A DNA stretch of 12,235 nucleotides from CAZABC01 sp964483405 (lineage in GTDB: Bacteria; Chloroflexota; Limnocylindria; Limnocylindrales; CSP1-4), in the NCBI GenBank assembly GCA_964483405.1, contig CAZABC010000052.1:1-12235 (forward strand), given 5' to 3'. Positions 6,011 to 12,235 of the stretch are shown here, one piece after another. Below the pieces are notes generated by a model. It ran no database searches. It worked only from the letters and a program-made list of their open reading frames with translations, and was not told the origin of the DNA. The number at the start of each line of letters is the position of its first letter. Position 1 is the stretch's first letter. The position numbers and the translations under genes were made by a program.

Positions 6011-7446
6011 CAGCCGGCGGCCGTCTCGGCGGCCCGCTCCGCCGCCGGGTCCGCGGCGGCGGCCGCGGCCGCCGGGGACGGCGGGGCCTCGGCGACGGCG
6101 GGCTCGGGCGGCCGGACGGCACCGGGGCGCCGGACGGCGTAGCGCTCGAACGCCGCGGCGATCGCGGGACCGAACGGCGGCCGGAGGATCCCCTCGTCGG
6201 TCACGAAGGCCGTGACCAGCTCCGCCGGCGTGACGTCGAAAGCCGGGTTCCAGGCCACGGTCCCGGCGGGTGCGACGGCAGCGCCGCGGAACTTCGTCAC
6301 CTCGTCGGGCGAGCGCTGCTCGATCGGGATCGCCGTGCCGTCGGCCAGCGACGGGTCGAACGAGGTCATCGGCGCGACCACGTAGAAGGGGACGCCGTGC
6401 CGGGCCGCGAGGACGGCGACCGGATACGTCCCGGTCTTGTTCGCGGTATCGCCGTTCGCGGCGACCCGATCGGCTCCGACGAGGACGACGTCCACCTTGC
6501 CGGCGGCGATCGCCGACGCGGCGGCCGAGTCCGCGATGAGGGTGTGCGGGACACCGGCCTGGGCGAGCTCCCAGGCGGTCAGCCTCGCACCCTGGAGGTA
6601 CGGCCGAGTCTCGTCGACCCAGACCTGGAGCGACCGACCGGCGTGGTGGGCGGCGGCGATGACCCCGAGCGCCGTCCCGAACTGGCCGCAGGCGAGCGGC
6701 CCGGTGTTGCAGTGGGTGAGCACCCCGAGCGGCTCCTCGCCGCGATCGGGCAGGAGGTCGAGGCCGGCGGTCGCGAGGCGCCCGTGGTCCTCGGTCGCCT
6801 CGGCGACGATCGCCTCCGCCTCGGCCCACAGCGCGTCGGCGATCCGGTCGCCGTCGGGATCGAGCATCCCGACCCGCTGGTACGCCGCCAGCATCCGGTC
6901 GACCGCCCAGCCGAGGTTCACCGCGGTCGGCCGGGTCTTGCGAAGCCCGGTCGCCGCTCCGCGGAGCGTCGCCTGACGGGCGTACGGCTTGGAGGTCCGG
7001 AGCCGGTTGGCCGAGAGGGCGAGGCCGATCGCGGCGACCTGGCCGATCGCCGGCGCGCCCCGGACGACCATGTCGCGGATGGCGTACGAAACGTCCGCGG
7101 CCGAGCGGGCCTCGTACTCGACGAGCTCGGCCGGCAGGCGGCGCTGGTCGATCATGATGAGCCGGTCGCCGTCCCAGCGGAATGCGCTGCGGAACCCGGT
7201 CGGGGCGTCGGTCGGCATCGCGCCGGCCGCGATCCGGGCCGCGCCGCTCTCGGGATCGAGGATCGCGGCCGCCGCCTCGGCCGTGGTCCGCTGGATGGCC
7301 CCCGCTGCGCCCACGACCGTCGCCGCGGTGTTGATGATCTCGCCGGCGAACTGGCGGAAGAAGCGGCGTCGGCCGACGTCGGCGCCCCCGGACGGCCCAT
7401 CCGCGGACGGGTCGGCCTCGTTGCGCGGGGACGCGTCCGACGCCAC
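6010..7446 (-). CDS. mtnA: S-methyl-5-thioribose-1-phosphate isomerase (MtnA) with N- and C-terminal extensions
   Basis: MtnA converts 5-methylthioribose-1-phosphate to 5-methylthioribulose-1-phosphate in methionine salvage or related methylthioadenosine shunts. The catalytic core (about residues 84-437) is complete: RGAPAIG (129-135), THCNTGPLA with catalytic Cys246, VDETRPYLQGARLTAWEL (277-294), LIADSAAA, VGADRVAANGDTANKTGTY with catalytic Asp326, and NPAFDVTP (400-407). Before the core is an ~80-residue leader with GRRRFFRQFAGE (25-36), and after it a ~40-residue Ala/Pro tail (438-478). The chosen start is GTG 7446, 13 nt after the apt stop, with no clear RBS. ATG 7218 (Met77) would remove the leader, but the leader has normal codon use with G/C third positions and appears to be coding. 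The leader's twin arginines recall a Tat signal, yet the following helix contains Glu and Asn and is weakly hydrophobic, so export is doubtful. Confidence 0.93.
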   Translation of the reverse strand: MASDASPRNEADPSADGPSGGADVGRRRFFRQFAGEIINTAATVVGAAGAIQRTTAEAAAAILDPESGAARIAAGAMPTDAPTGFRSAFRWDGDRLIMIDQRRLPAELVEYEARSAADVSYAIRDMVVRGAPAIGQVAAIGLALSANRLRTSKPYARQATLRGAATGLRKTRPTAVNLGWAVDRMLAAYQRVGMLDPDGDRIADALWAEAEAIVAEATEDHGRLATAGLDLLPDRGEEPLGVLTHCNTGPLACGQFGTALGVIAAAHHAGRSLQVWVDETRPYLQGARLTAWELAQAGVPHTLIADSAAASAIAAGKVDVVLVGADRVAANGDTANKTGTYPVAVLAARHGVPFYVVAPMTSFDPSLADGTAIPIEQRSPDEVTKFRGAAVAPAGTVAWNPAFDVTPAELVTAFVTDEGILRPPFGPAIAAAFERYAVRRPGAVRPPEPAVAEAPPSPAAAAAAADPAAERAAETAAG

Positions 7447-7459
7447 TGGTCGAGCGCCG

Positions 7460-7981
7460 CTAGTACGTGATGATGCTGCTGACCCGGTAACCGCCGAGGC
7501 GCTCGCGACCGGCCAGCGCGGCGAGCTCGACGAGGAAGGCCAGCCCGACGATCGTGCCCTGGAGCCGCTCGACGAGTTCGATCGTCCCCTTGACCGTGCC
7601 GCCCGTGGCAAGCAGGTCGTCGACGACGAGGACGCGCTGGCCGGGCTGGATCGCGTCGCGGTGGATCTCGAGCGTGTTCGAGCCGTACTCGAGGGCGTAC
7701 TCGACCTGGAGGACCTCGGCCGGGAGCTTGCCGAGCTTGCGGACGGGCACGAGCCCGGCCCCCAGCCGGTAGGCCATCGGCGCGCTGAAGATGAACCCGC
7801 GGGACTCCATCCCGACGACGACGTCGATCCGCTCGTCGGCGAACGGCGCGAGCATCAGGTCGATCGCCTCCTTGAAGGCGGCCGCGTCCTTGAGGAGCGT
7901 CGTGATGTCGTAGAAGAGGATGCCCGGCTTGGGGAAGTCGGGGATCTCGCGGATCCTGGCTCGCAGGTCCTCGGCGGACAT
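7460..7981 (-). CDS. apt: Adenine phosphoribosyltransferase
   Basis: APRT joins adenine and PRPP to form AMP. Within this cluster it would recapture adenine freed when methylthioadenosine (or SAH) is broken down. The 173-aa protein matches the family in length and sequence: the N-terminal IPDFPKPGILFYDITTLLKD (13-32), GMESRGFIFSAPMAYRLG (57-74), the flexible-loop RKLGKLPAE (81-89) and the PRPP-binding VLVVDDLLATGGT (117-129). ATG 7981 is preferred because it begins the conserved MSAEDLRARIREIPDF and has GGAGGA (7997-7992) upstream at a 10-nt spacing. The open frame continues upstream to 8092 without conserved sequence. It is the first gene of the five-gene minus-strand cluster. Confidence 0.95.
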   Translation of the reverse strand: MSAEDLRARIREIPDFPKPGILFYDITTLLKDAAAFKEAIDLMLAPFADERIDVVVGMESRGFIFSAPMAYRLGAGLVPVRKLGKLPAEVLQVEYALEYGSNTLEIHRDAIQPGQRVLVVDDLLATGGTVKGTIELVERLQGTIVGLAFLVELAALAGRERLGGYRVSSIITY

Positions 7982-8066
7982 CGGTGCTGGGTCCTCCGGT
8001 CGGGTGATCGGGTCGACGGCGCCGGGCGGTCCGGGCCTGCGCGGCGCGGGCGATCCGCGGACGACA

Positions 8067-8072
8067 AGTCTA
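8067..8072 (-). promoter_or_regulatory. Possible -10 box (TAGACT) for the apt-mtnA-GNAT-ahcY-S9 cluster
   Basis: Read on the minus strand, TAGACT lies about 85 bases upstream of the apt ATG within the 177-bp gap separating apt from the exporter's terminator hairpin. It resembles TAGGCT ahead of the zinc ribbon gene. No convincing -35 was found, so this is tentative. Confidence 0.3.
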
Positions 8073-8132
8073 CCGCAGCGGCCCGCCCGCACCGATGCTG
8101 CGAGCCATGACCGGAGCCGCTTCGTCCGGCCC

Positions 8133-8167
8133 GCTCGCTGATCGGCGCCCGGCCCCGATCAGCGAGC
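8133..8167 (-). terminator. Perfect 13-bp hairpin spanning the exporter's stop codon
   Basis: GCTCGCTGATCGG (8133-8145) is perfectly complementary to CCGATCAGCGAGC (8155-8167) across a 9-nt loop. The right arm contains the MFS stop codon (TGA, 8161-8159). No T-tract follows on either strand, but the stem strength and position at the end of a transcription unit fit a terminator of the GC-rich type. It isolates the exporter unit from the apt cluster downstream. Confidence 0.6.
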
Positions 8168-9586
8168 CGCCGTCGGGCGGTCCGACAGGCGGACGCTGGC
8201 GAGCCGTCCGGCGGCGGCGACGAGCATCGCCAGCACGTATGCGCCGACGATCCCGAGCGCGGCTCCCGACGCGTTCGGTGGCCCGCCGCCGCCCGCGACC
8301 CAGCGCTCGGCCGCCCCGACGATCGCGCCGGCGACCCCGGCCCCGAGGGTGAAGCCGAGGGTGTCCGACAGCTGGAGCGCCGACGTCGCGCTGCCCTGCT
8401 CGGCCGGTGGCGCGTCACGGAGGACCGCCAGCGAGAGCGGCGAGTAGGCGAGACCCATCCCGAGCCCCGCGACCCCCCAGCCGATCACCGCGAGCGGCCA
8501 CGGGACCCCCGGCAGGACGACGACCAGGGTGATCGCCGTCCCCGCCAGGAGGACGAGGAAGCCGAGACCGACGAAGCGCCGGGTCGTCCAGCGGGTCGCC
8601 AGGCGAGCCTGGATCCACGAGCCGCTCGTCCAGGTGAGCGTGGCCGCGGTGTAGGCGAGCCCGCCGGTCCAGGCCTCGAGGCCGCGCGCCTCGACGAGCA
8701 GGTACGGGACGTACGCGTCCGCGGCGACGAAGGCGAACGTCAGCACGCCACGGAGCAGGATCGTGGCCGGCAGGCCCGGCGCCAGCCGGAGCGTCCCCGG
8801 CGGGCTGAGCGCGCGGAAGGCCGCGACGAGCACGACGAGCCCGAGGGCCGCGACCGCGAGCCCGCCGGCGACCGCGACGGCCTCGCCGGCACCCGCGGCC
8901 GTGAGCCCGGCGAGCGCCAGCGCCGCACCCGCTGCCACCGCGAGCGCGAGCGGGATCCGGCGAGCGGTCGAGCGGGCCGCCTCGGCCTCGGCCGGCGGCG
9001 CGTCCGGGACCGCCCGCATCGCATGGAGGGTGAGCAGCCCCGCCGCGGCGACGAACGGCAGCAGCCCGAGGAAGATCCAGCGCCAGTCGAGGACCTCAGC
9101 GACGACCGCCGCCACCGACGGCCCGATGATCCCCGGCACCACCCAGGCGGTCGAGAGGAGCGCGAACATCCGCGGCCGGACCGACTCGGGGAAGCTCCGG
9201 CCGATCGTCACGTACGCCGTCGGCGGCACCGCGCCCGCGCCGAGCCCCTGGAGGAAGCGGCCGAGGACGAGCACCGGCATCGTCGGGGCGAGGCCGCCGA
9301 CCAGGAGGCCGAGCCCGAACAGGACGAGACCGACGGCGAGCGGGACCCGCGGGCTGCCGCGGTCGAGCCGACCGCCGGTGACCACGATCCCGATGAGCTG
9401 GCCGAGGAAGAACGCCGAGAAGGCCCAGCCGTAGAGCTCGATCCCGCCGAGGTCGGCGGCGACGAGCGGCATCACCGTCCCGACCGCGAGCGACTCGGAC
9501 GCGACGAGCGTGATCGTCAGGATCAGCCCGACGACGAGCGACCGCCGACCCGGCGCGAAGAGGCCGTCGGTCATCGGCGGGGCCAT
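8159..9586 (-). CDS. MFS transporter, DHA2-like drug exporter with 14 predicted helices
   Basis: A proton-coupled inner-membrane exporter is indicated by about 14 hydrophobic helices spread over 475 residues (the first near 17-38, the last near 444-465). It has the exporter signatures: a motif A variant GRLDRGSPR (72-80), motif B-like GRFLQGLGAG (109-118) and motif C-like WVVPGIIGPSVAA (148-160). Two extra central helices (about 211-260) separate the six-helix halves, as in the 14-TM EmrB/QacA group. ATG 9586 is used; ATG 9574 (MTDGLF...) is a close alternative, and neither has a good RBS. It begins 29 bases after the LLM oxidoreductase stop, so the two are probably co-transcribed. The substrate is unknown; drug or metabolite efflux is inferred from family. 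Confidence 0.88.
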   Translation of the reverse strand: MAPPMTDGLFAPGRRSLVVGLILTITLVASESLAVGTVMPLVAADLGGIELYGWAFSAFFLGQLIGIVVTGGRLDRGSPRVPLAVGLVLFGLGLLVGGLAPTMPVLVLGRFLQGLGAGAVPPTAYVTIGRSFPESVRPRMFALLSTAWVVPGIIGPSVAAVVAEVLDWRWIFLGLLPFVAAAGLLTLHAMRAVPDAPPAEAEAARSTARRIPLALAVAAGAALALAGLTAAGAGEAVAVAGGLAVAALGLVVLVAAFRALSPPGTLRLAPGLPATILLRGVLTFAFVAADAYVPYLLVEARGLEAWTGGLAYTAATLTWTSGSWIQARLATRWTTRRFVGLGFLVLLAGTAITLVVVLPGVPWPLAVIGWGVAGLGMGLAYSPLSLAVLRDAPPAEQGSATSALQLSDTLGFTLGAGVAGAIVGAAERWVAGGGGPPNASGAALGIVGAYVLAMLVAAAGRLASVRLSDRPTAAR

Positions 9587-9615
9587 GGGACCGGACCGGA
9601 CAGGCTCACCCCCGC

Positions 9616-10590
9616 CTACGTCCCGGCGAGCCGCTCGACGACCGGGGCGAGGTCGTCGACCTCGCCGACCATGAACGAGCTGATCCCGAGCCGCTCGCGC
9701 AGGCCGCGGAGCTTCTCGACGAGCCCGTCGACCGATCCCAGGTAGACGTGTGGCGACGCCAGGAGCTCGTCGGCCGGGATCGCGTGTCCGGTCCGCGCCT
9801 CGAGCGTCGCGGCGAGGTCGGTCAGCTCCGACCGGGCCCGGTCGGTGATCCGGGCGAGGCCCATCGTCGGGTAGGCGTTGACCTCGAGCGAGGCGAACCG
9901 CTCGCCGGCGGCGGCCCGGACCCAGCCGAGCTTCTCCTCGGCCGCCGCGAGCGTCAGGCTGCGCGGATCGGCCCGGCTGCCCGACAGGATCCGCGGCGCG
10001 AGCCCGACGATGTCCGCCTCCCGGCCGGCGAGCTCGAGCGTCCGCCGTCCGCCGCCGCCGATGAGGAACGGCGGGTGCGGCCGCTGGACGGGCGCCGGCA
10101 GCCCGTCGTGGCCGTCGATCGTGTAGTGCGTGCCGGCGAACGAGAACGGCCGGCCGCCGAGACAGCCCTTGAGCACCGCGACCGCCTCGGCCAGCCGCGC
10201 CTGGCGGACCGGCGTCGGGTCGAACGGGAGCCCGATCGCCCGGTACTCGGGCTCGTTCCAGCCGGCGCCGATGGCGACGATCAGCCGCCCGCCGCTCAGG
10301 ATGTCGAGGCTGGCGAGGTCCTGGGCGAGGACGGCCGGGTGTCGCAGGTCGTTGTTGAGGACGAAGGCGGCGATCCGCAGCCGGTCGGTCGCCGCGGCGA
10401 TCGTGGCCATCGCCGGGACCGGCGCGAGCTGGTCGCCGAGGTGATCGGGGATGACGAGCGCGTCGAAGCCCATCGCCTCGGCGCGCCGGGCGAGGGCGGC
10501 GAGCGACCGCCCGTCGGCGACCGCTCGCGCGTCGGCAAGGAAGCGGAACGGGCGGCCCGTCGGTCGGGCGGCGGACGGGTGCGTGGTCAT
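9616..10590 (-). CDS. LLM-class flavin/F420-dependent oxidoreductase
   Basis: This is a TIM-barrel luciferase-like monooxygenase family protein, most like the actinobacterial F420-dependent LLM subgroup (TIGR03621-like). Visible family sequence includes GFDALVIPDHLGDQLAP (41-57), ATDRLRIAAFVLNNDLRHPA (67-86), LDILSGGRLIVAIGAGWNEP (95-114), the Arg-rich helix start VRQARLAEAV (128-137) and RPHPPFLIGGGG near 170-180. Length, 324 aa, fits. ATG 10590 begins 19 bases after the zinc ribbon stop and lacks a strong RBS. Cofactor use (F420 rather than FMN) is inferred from resemblance, since no F420 biosynthesis gene is present here. The reaction is unknown. Its place ahead of an exporter hints at redox modification of an exported or toxic compound. 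Confidence 0.85.
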   Translation of the reverse strand: MTTHPSAARPTGRPFRFLADARAVADGRSLAALARRAEAMGFDALVIPDHLGDQLAPVPAMATIAAATDRLRIAAFVLNNDLRHPAVLAQDLASLDILSGGRLIVAIGAGWNEPEYRAIGLPFDPTPVRQARLAEAVAVLKGCLGGRPFSFAGTHYTIDGHDGLPAPVQRPHPPFLIGGGGRRTLELAGREADIVGLAPRILSGSRADPRSLTLAAAEEKLGWVRAAAGERFASLEVNAYPTMGLARITDRARSELTDLAATLEARTGHAIPADELLASPHVYLGSVDGLVEKLRGLRERLGISSFMVGEVDDLAPVVERLAGT

Positions 10591-10609
10591 CGGGCGCTCG
10601 TCGGCTCGC

Positions 10610-10813
10610 TCAATCGAAGTCGAAGATGCCCCGCCCGGCCGAGAACTGGAGCACGAGCCGGCAGCGCTGGCAGATCATCAGGACGAGCTTGTGGCTCGTG
10701 ATGCCCCAGCGCGAGTCCATCCGCCCCTGCTGGCGCTCGAACGCCGTCCCGCCGCAGAGCGGACACTTCAACAGCGGCTTGGCCCCCGCCTCCGCCTGCT
10801 CCCAGGTCCCCAT
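10610..10813 (-). CDS. Small zinc ribbon protein, function unknown
   Basis: The 67-residue protein has two CxxC pairs, CPLC (17-20) and CQRC (48-51), spaced 27 residues apart, as in a four-cysteine zinc ribbon. Residues between the pairs (QQGRMDSRWGITSHKLVLMI) and the C-terminus (LQFSAGRGIFDFD) are well-formed coding sequence without a family I can name. The start is well supported: AAGGAG (10826-10821) lies 7 bases before ATG 10813. It heads a co-directional group with the LLM oxidoreductase and MFS exporter. Related small ribbons often bind nucleic acid or metal, but no role is shown here. Confidence 0.8.
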   Translation of the reverse strand: MGTWEQAEAGAKPLLKCPLCGGTAFERQQGRMDSRWGITSHKLVLMICQRCRLVLQFSAGRGIFDFD

Positions 10814-10820
10814 GTCGGCG

Positions 10821-10826
10821 CTCCTT
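10821..10826 (-). promoter_or_regulatory. Strong ribosome binding site for the zinc ribbon gene
   Basis: AAGGAG on the minus strand with a 7-nt spacer to ATG 10813 is the best Shine-Dalgarno match in the window. Most other genes here rely on start-stop overlaps instead. Confidence 0.65.
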
Positions 10827-10846
10827 CGCTCATCGTCGTGCCCGGA

Positions 10847-10871
10847 CGCGGTAGCGCCAGCCTACTCCGCG
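10847..10871 (-). terminator. Bulged inverted repeat after the mfd-coupled membrane protein gene
   Basis: CGCGGTAG (10847-10854) pairs with CTAC (10862-10865) and CGCG (10868-10871) across a 7-nt loop and a 2-nt bulge. It lies just after the TGA at 10880-10878 on the minus strand. There is no T-tract and only eight pairs, so termination is possible but weakly supported. Confidence 0.25.
10859..10864 (-). promoter_or_regulatory. Possible -10 box (TAGGCT) for the zinc ribbon-LLM-MFS group
   Basis: TAGGCT on the minus strand would place transcription start near 10852, giving a leader of about 40 nt that includes the strong RBS. A good -35 is missing. The box falls inside a bulged inverted repeat (10847-10871), so it could instead be part of a weak terminator for the upstream gene. 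Confidence 0.3.
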
Positions 10872-10877
10872 GACCGG

Positions 10878-11324
10878 TCATGGACAGGCCGCCGTCGACT
10901 CCGCCTCGGACAGGGGCGGCGGCGTCCCGACCGGCGTGTCCGACGTCACCGCGCCGGGCGCGACGACGATGAGCTGCCAGAGGACGGTGTCCCCCTGGTC
11001 GACCGCGCCGAGCGGGTGACAGGCCTCGTCGAGGACCTCGATCCGGCCGTGGCCGCCCGGCGGCAGGACGACCGTCGTCTGGGCCGGGACGACGTACGAC
11101 CGGCGACGATCGTGGACCGTCGTCCGGACCACGACGGCCTCACCGGTCGTCACGGCGACCGCGACCCTGGCCGGCTCGCGAGGCGCGATCGCGAAGATGA
11201 GCCGGTCGAGGACGGCGTCGGTGAGGAGGACGACGAGCGCCGCGAGCGCGAACGTCACGACGACGACGCCGAGGGTGACGCCCGGGCGCCAGCGACCGCC
11301 GACGACCCACGGCGGGCGGTTCAC
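10878..11324 (-). CDS. Small single-pass membrane protein, function unknown, coupled to mfd
   Basis: The 148-residue protein starts with a short basic N-terminus (MNRPPWVVGGRWRPG), then a clear membrane helix at about 15-37 (VTLGVVVVTFALAALVVLL). A ~95-residue domain rich in Val and Thr follows, likely beta-strands and outside the membrane by the positive-inside rule, and then a Pro/Ser/Thr-rich tail ending in Cys147. A second cysteine is at 102. I recognise no family. Its GTG start overlaps the Mfd TGA as GTGA, so it is translated from the mfd message by coupling, with no separate RBS visible. The beta-rich segment (VVLPPGGHGRIEVLDEACHP) could be a small binding or assembly domain; this is inference. 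Confidence 0.75.
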   Translation of the reverse strand: MNRPPWVVGGRWRPGVTLGVVVVTFALAALVVLLTDAVLDRLIFAIAPREPARVAVAVTTGEAVVVRTTVHDRRRSYVVPAQTTVVLPPGGHGRIEVLDEACHPLGAVDQGDTVLWQLIVVAPGAVTSDTPVGTPPPLSEAESTAACP

Positions 11325-12235
11325 GGGGCGCCGGTCGGGTCGCTGCCGAAGCCACCGGTATCGCCGGCGCCGCCGGCGCCGAGTCGGGCGACGACCGCCC
11401 GGGTCAGCGGCCAGCCCTTCGCCGGGTCGCGCGGCAGCCGGATCCGGACCTGGTTGCTCGCGAAGGCCACGTCGCCCGGGCGGACGCCCGGGAGCGGCGC
11501 CCCCGCGAGGAGCCGCATCGCCGTCGCCCGCGACAGGCCGGCGCCGAACCGGACGACGAGCTGGCCCTCCTCGCGCGAGATCGACGAGACGCCGACGGCC
11601 TCGGCGGCGAGCCGGAGCTCGGCGACCTCGACGAGCCGCAGGACCGGCTCGGGCATCGCGCCGAAGCGGTCGGTGACCTCCTGCCGGAACGCCGCGACGT
11701 CGCCGGCGGACCGCGCCCGGGCCAGCCGGCGGTAGAGCTCGAGCTTCTGGGCCTCGTCGGGCACGTAGTCGTCGGGCAGGTGCGCCTCGAGCGGCAGGTC
11801 GAGGACCGCCTGCGGTCGCTCGACGACCGGCGTTCGGCCCTCGAGCCCGGCCTTCTGCTCCTCGACCGCCTCGGCGAGCAGCCGCGAGTACAGGTCGAAG
11901 CCGACCGCCGCCATGTGGCCCGACTGCTCGCCGCCGAGGATCTCGCCTGCGCCGCGGATCTCGAGGTCGGCGAGGGCGATCTGGAAGCCGGCCCCGAGCT
12001 CGGATGCGTTGAAGATCGCCTGGAGCCGCTTCCGGGCCTCCTCGCTCATCCGCTCCCGGCGGCGATACAGCAGGTAGGCGTACGCCCGGCGGCTGCTCCG
12101 GCCGACGCGGCCGCGGAGCTGGTAGAGCTGGGCCAGCCCGAGCTGGTCGGCGCGGTCGATGACGATCGTGTTCGCGTTCGGGATGTCGAGGCCGGACTCG
12201 ATGATCGTCGTGCAGACGAGGACGTCGGCCTCGCC
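11321..12235 (-). CDS. mfd: Transcription-repair coupling factor Mfd, C-terminal part (5' end outside window)
   Basis: Mfd is the DNA translocase that removes stalled RNA polymerase at DNA lesions and recruits UvrA. The visible 304 residues cover the end of the second RecA-like helicase domain and the C-terminal regulatory domain. Motif V region CTTIIESGLDIPNANT (8-23) and motif VI QLRGRVGRS (39-47) are followed by the relay segment with ASELGAGFQIALADLEIRGAG and the GEQSGHMAAVGFDLYSRLL segment. Then comes the TRCF C-terminal domain around LDLPLEAHLPDDYVPDEAQK and DRFGAMPEPV. The frame is open to the window edge, so the gene starts beyond 12235. The C-terminus carries a Gly-rich tail (GAGGAGDTGGFGSDPTGAP) that looks variable. 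Its TGA overlaps the GTG of the next gene. Confidence 0.96.
   Translation of the reverse strand, partial: GEADVLVCTTIIESGLDIPNANTIVIDRADQLGLAQLYQLRGRVGRSSRRAYAYLLYRRRERMSEEARKRLQAIFNASELGAGFQIALADLEIRGAGEILGGEQSGHMAAVGFDLYSRLLAEAVEEQKAGLEGRTPVVERPQAVLDLPLEAHLPDDYVPDEAQKLELYRRLARARSAGDVAAFRQEVTDRFGAMPEPVLRLVEVAELRLAAEAVGVSSISREEGQLVVRFGAGLSRATAMRLLAGAPLPGVRPGDVAFASNQVRIRLPRDPAKGWPLTRAVVARLGAGGAGDTGGFGSDPTGAP

Noticed and set aside
3870..6829. Apparent N-terminal fusions extending ahcY to 6122 and the GNAT gene to 6829
   Set aside because: The upstream parts are out-of-frame translations of the preceding genes. The true starts at 5147 and 6010 coincide with the conserved N-termini and the TGATG overlaps.
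8095..8352. 85-codon plus-strand frame in the gap upstream of apt
   Set aside because: It runs antisense into the exporter gene, is Arg/Pro-rich, and has no RBS or recognisable motif.

Overview
This is a very GC-rich chromosomal window (G or C at most third codon positions) with densely packed bacterial housekeeping and metabolic genes. It contains no mobile element, tRNA, rRNA or CRISPR array. Several features fit a high-GC Chloroflexota lineage (Limnocylindria-like) or, less likely, an Actinomycetota: a Pro-Ser-rich wall or surface protein tail, an F420-type luciferase-like oxidoreductase, GTG/TTG starts and short TAnnnT promoter boxes. This placement is inference, since no marker gene here decides it.

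Layout. Positions 3-572 (+) hold the 3' end of a surface protein with a long (Pro-Ser)n stalk and one C-terminal membrane helix. A strong stem-loop follows its stop codon. Next is a kynureninase (674-1894, +), which converges on a minus-strand gene cluster. Read in transcription order (right to left), that cluster is adenine phosphoribosyltransferase (7981-7460), methylthioribose-1-phosphate isomerase MtnA with unusual N- and C-terminal extensions (7446-6010), a GNAT acetyltransferase (6010-5147), S-adenosylhomocysteine hydrolase (5147-3870) and an S9-family peptidase (3873-1915). The last four genes overlap by 1-4 nt and the first two are 13 nt apart, so this looks like a single operon. Its core recycles the by-products of S-adenosylmethionine use: adenine, methylthioribose-1-phosphate and S-adenosylhomocysteine.

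Upstream lies a second minus-strand group: a small four-cysteine zinc ribbon protein (10813-10610), an LLM-class F420-type oxidoreductase (10590-9616) and a 14-helix MFS exporter (9586-8159). It ends in a perfect 13-bp hairpin that spans the exporter's stop codon. At the right edge is the C-terminal third or so of the transcription-repair coupling factor Mfd (12235-11321, cut by the window), coupled by a GTGA overlap to a small single-pass membrane protein of unknown function (11324-10878).

No stretch longer than about 300 bases lacks a gene. The largest gaps are 573-673 (terminator-like stem-loop plus kynureninase promoter and RBS) and 7982-8158 (hairpin plus apt leader). I did not find a clearly new multi-gene defence or mobile system. 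The points most worth following are the MtnA extensions, the acetyltransferase embedded in the methyl-cycle operon, and the membrane protein coupled to mfd.
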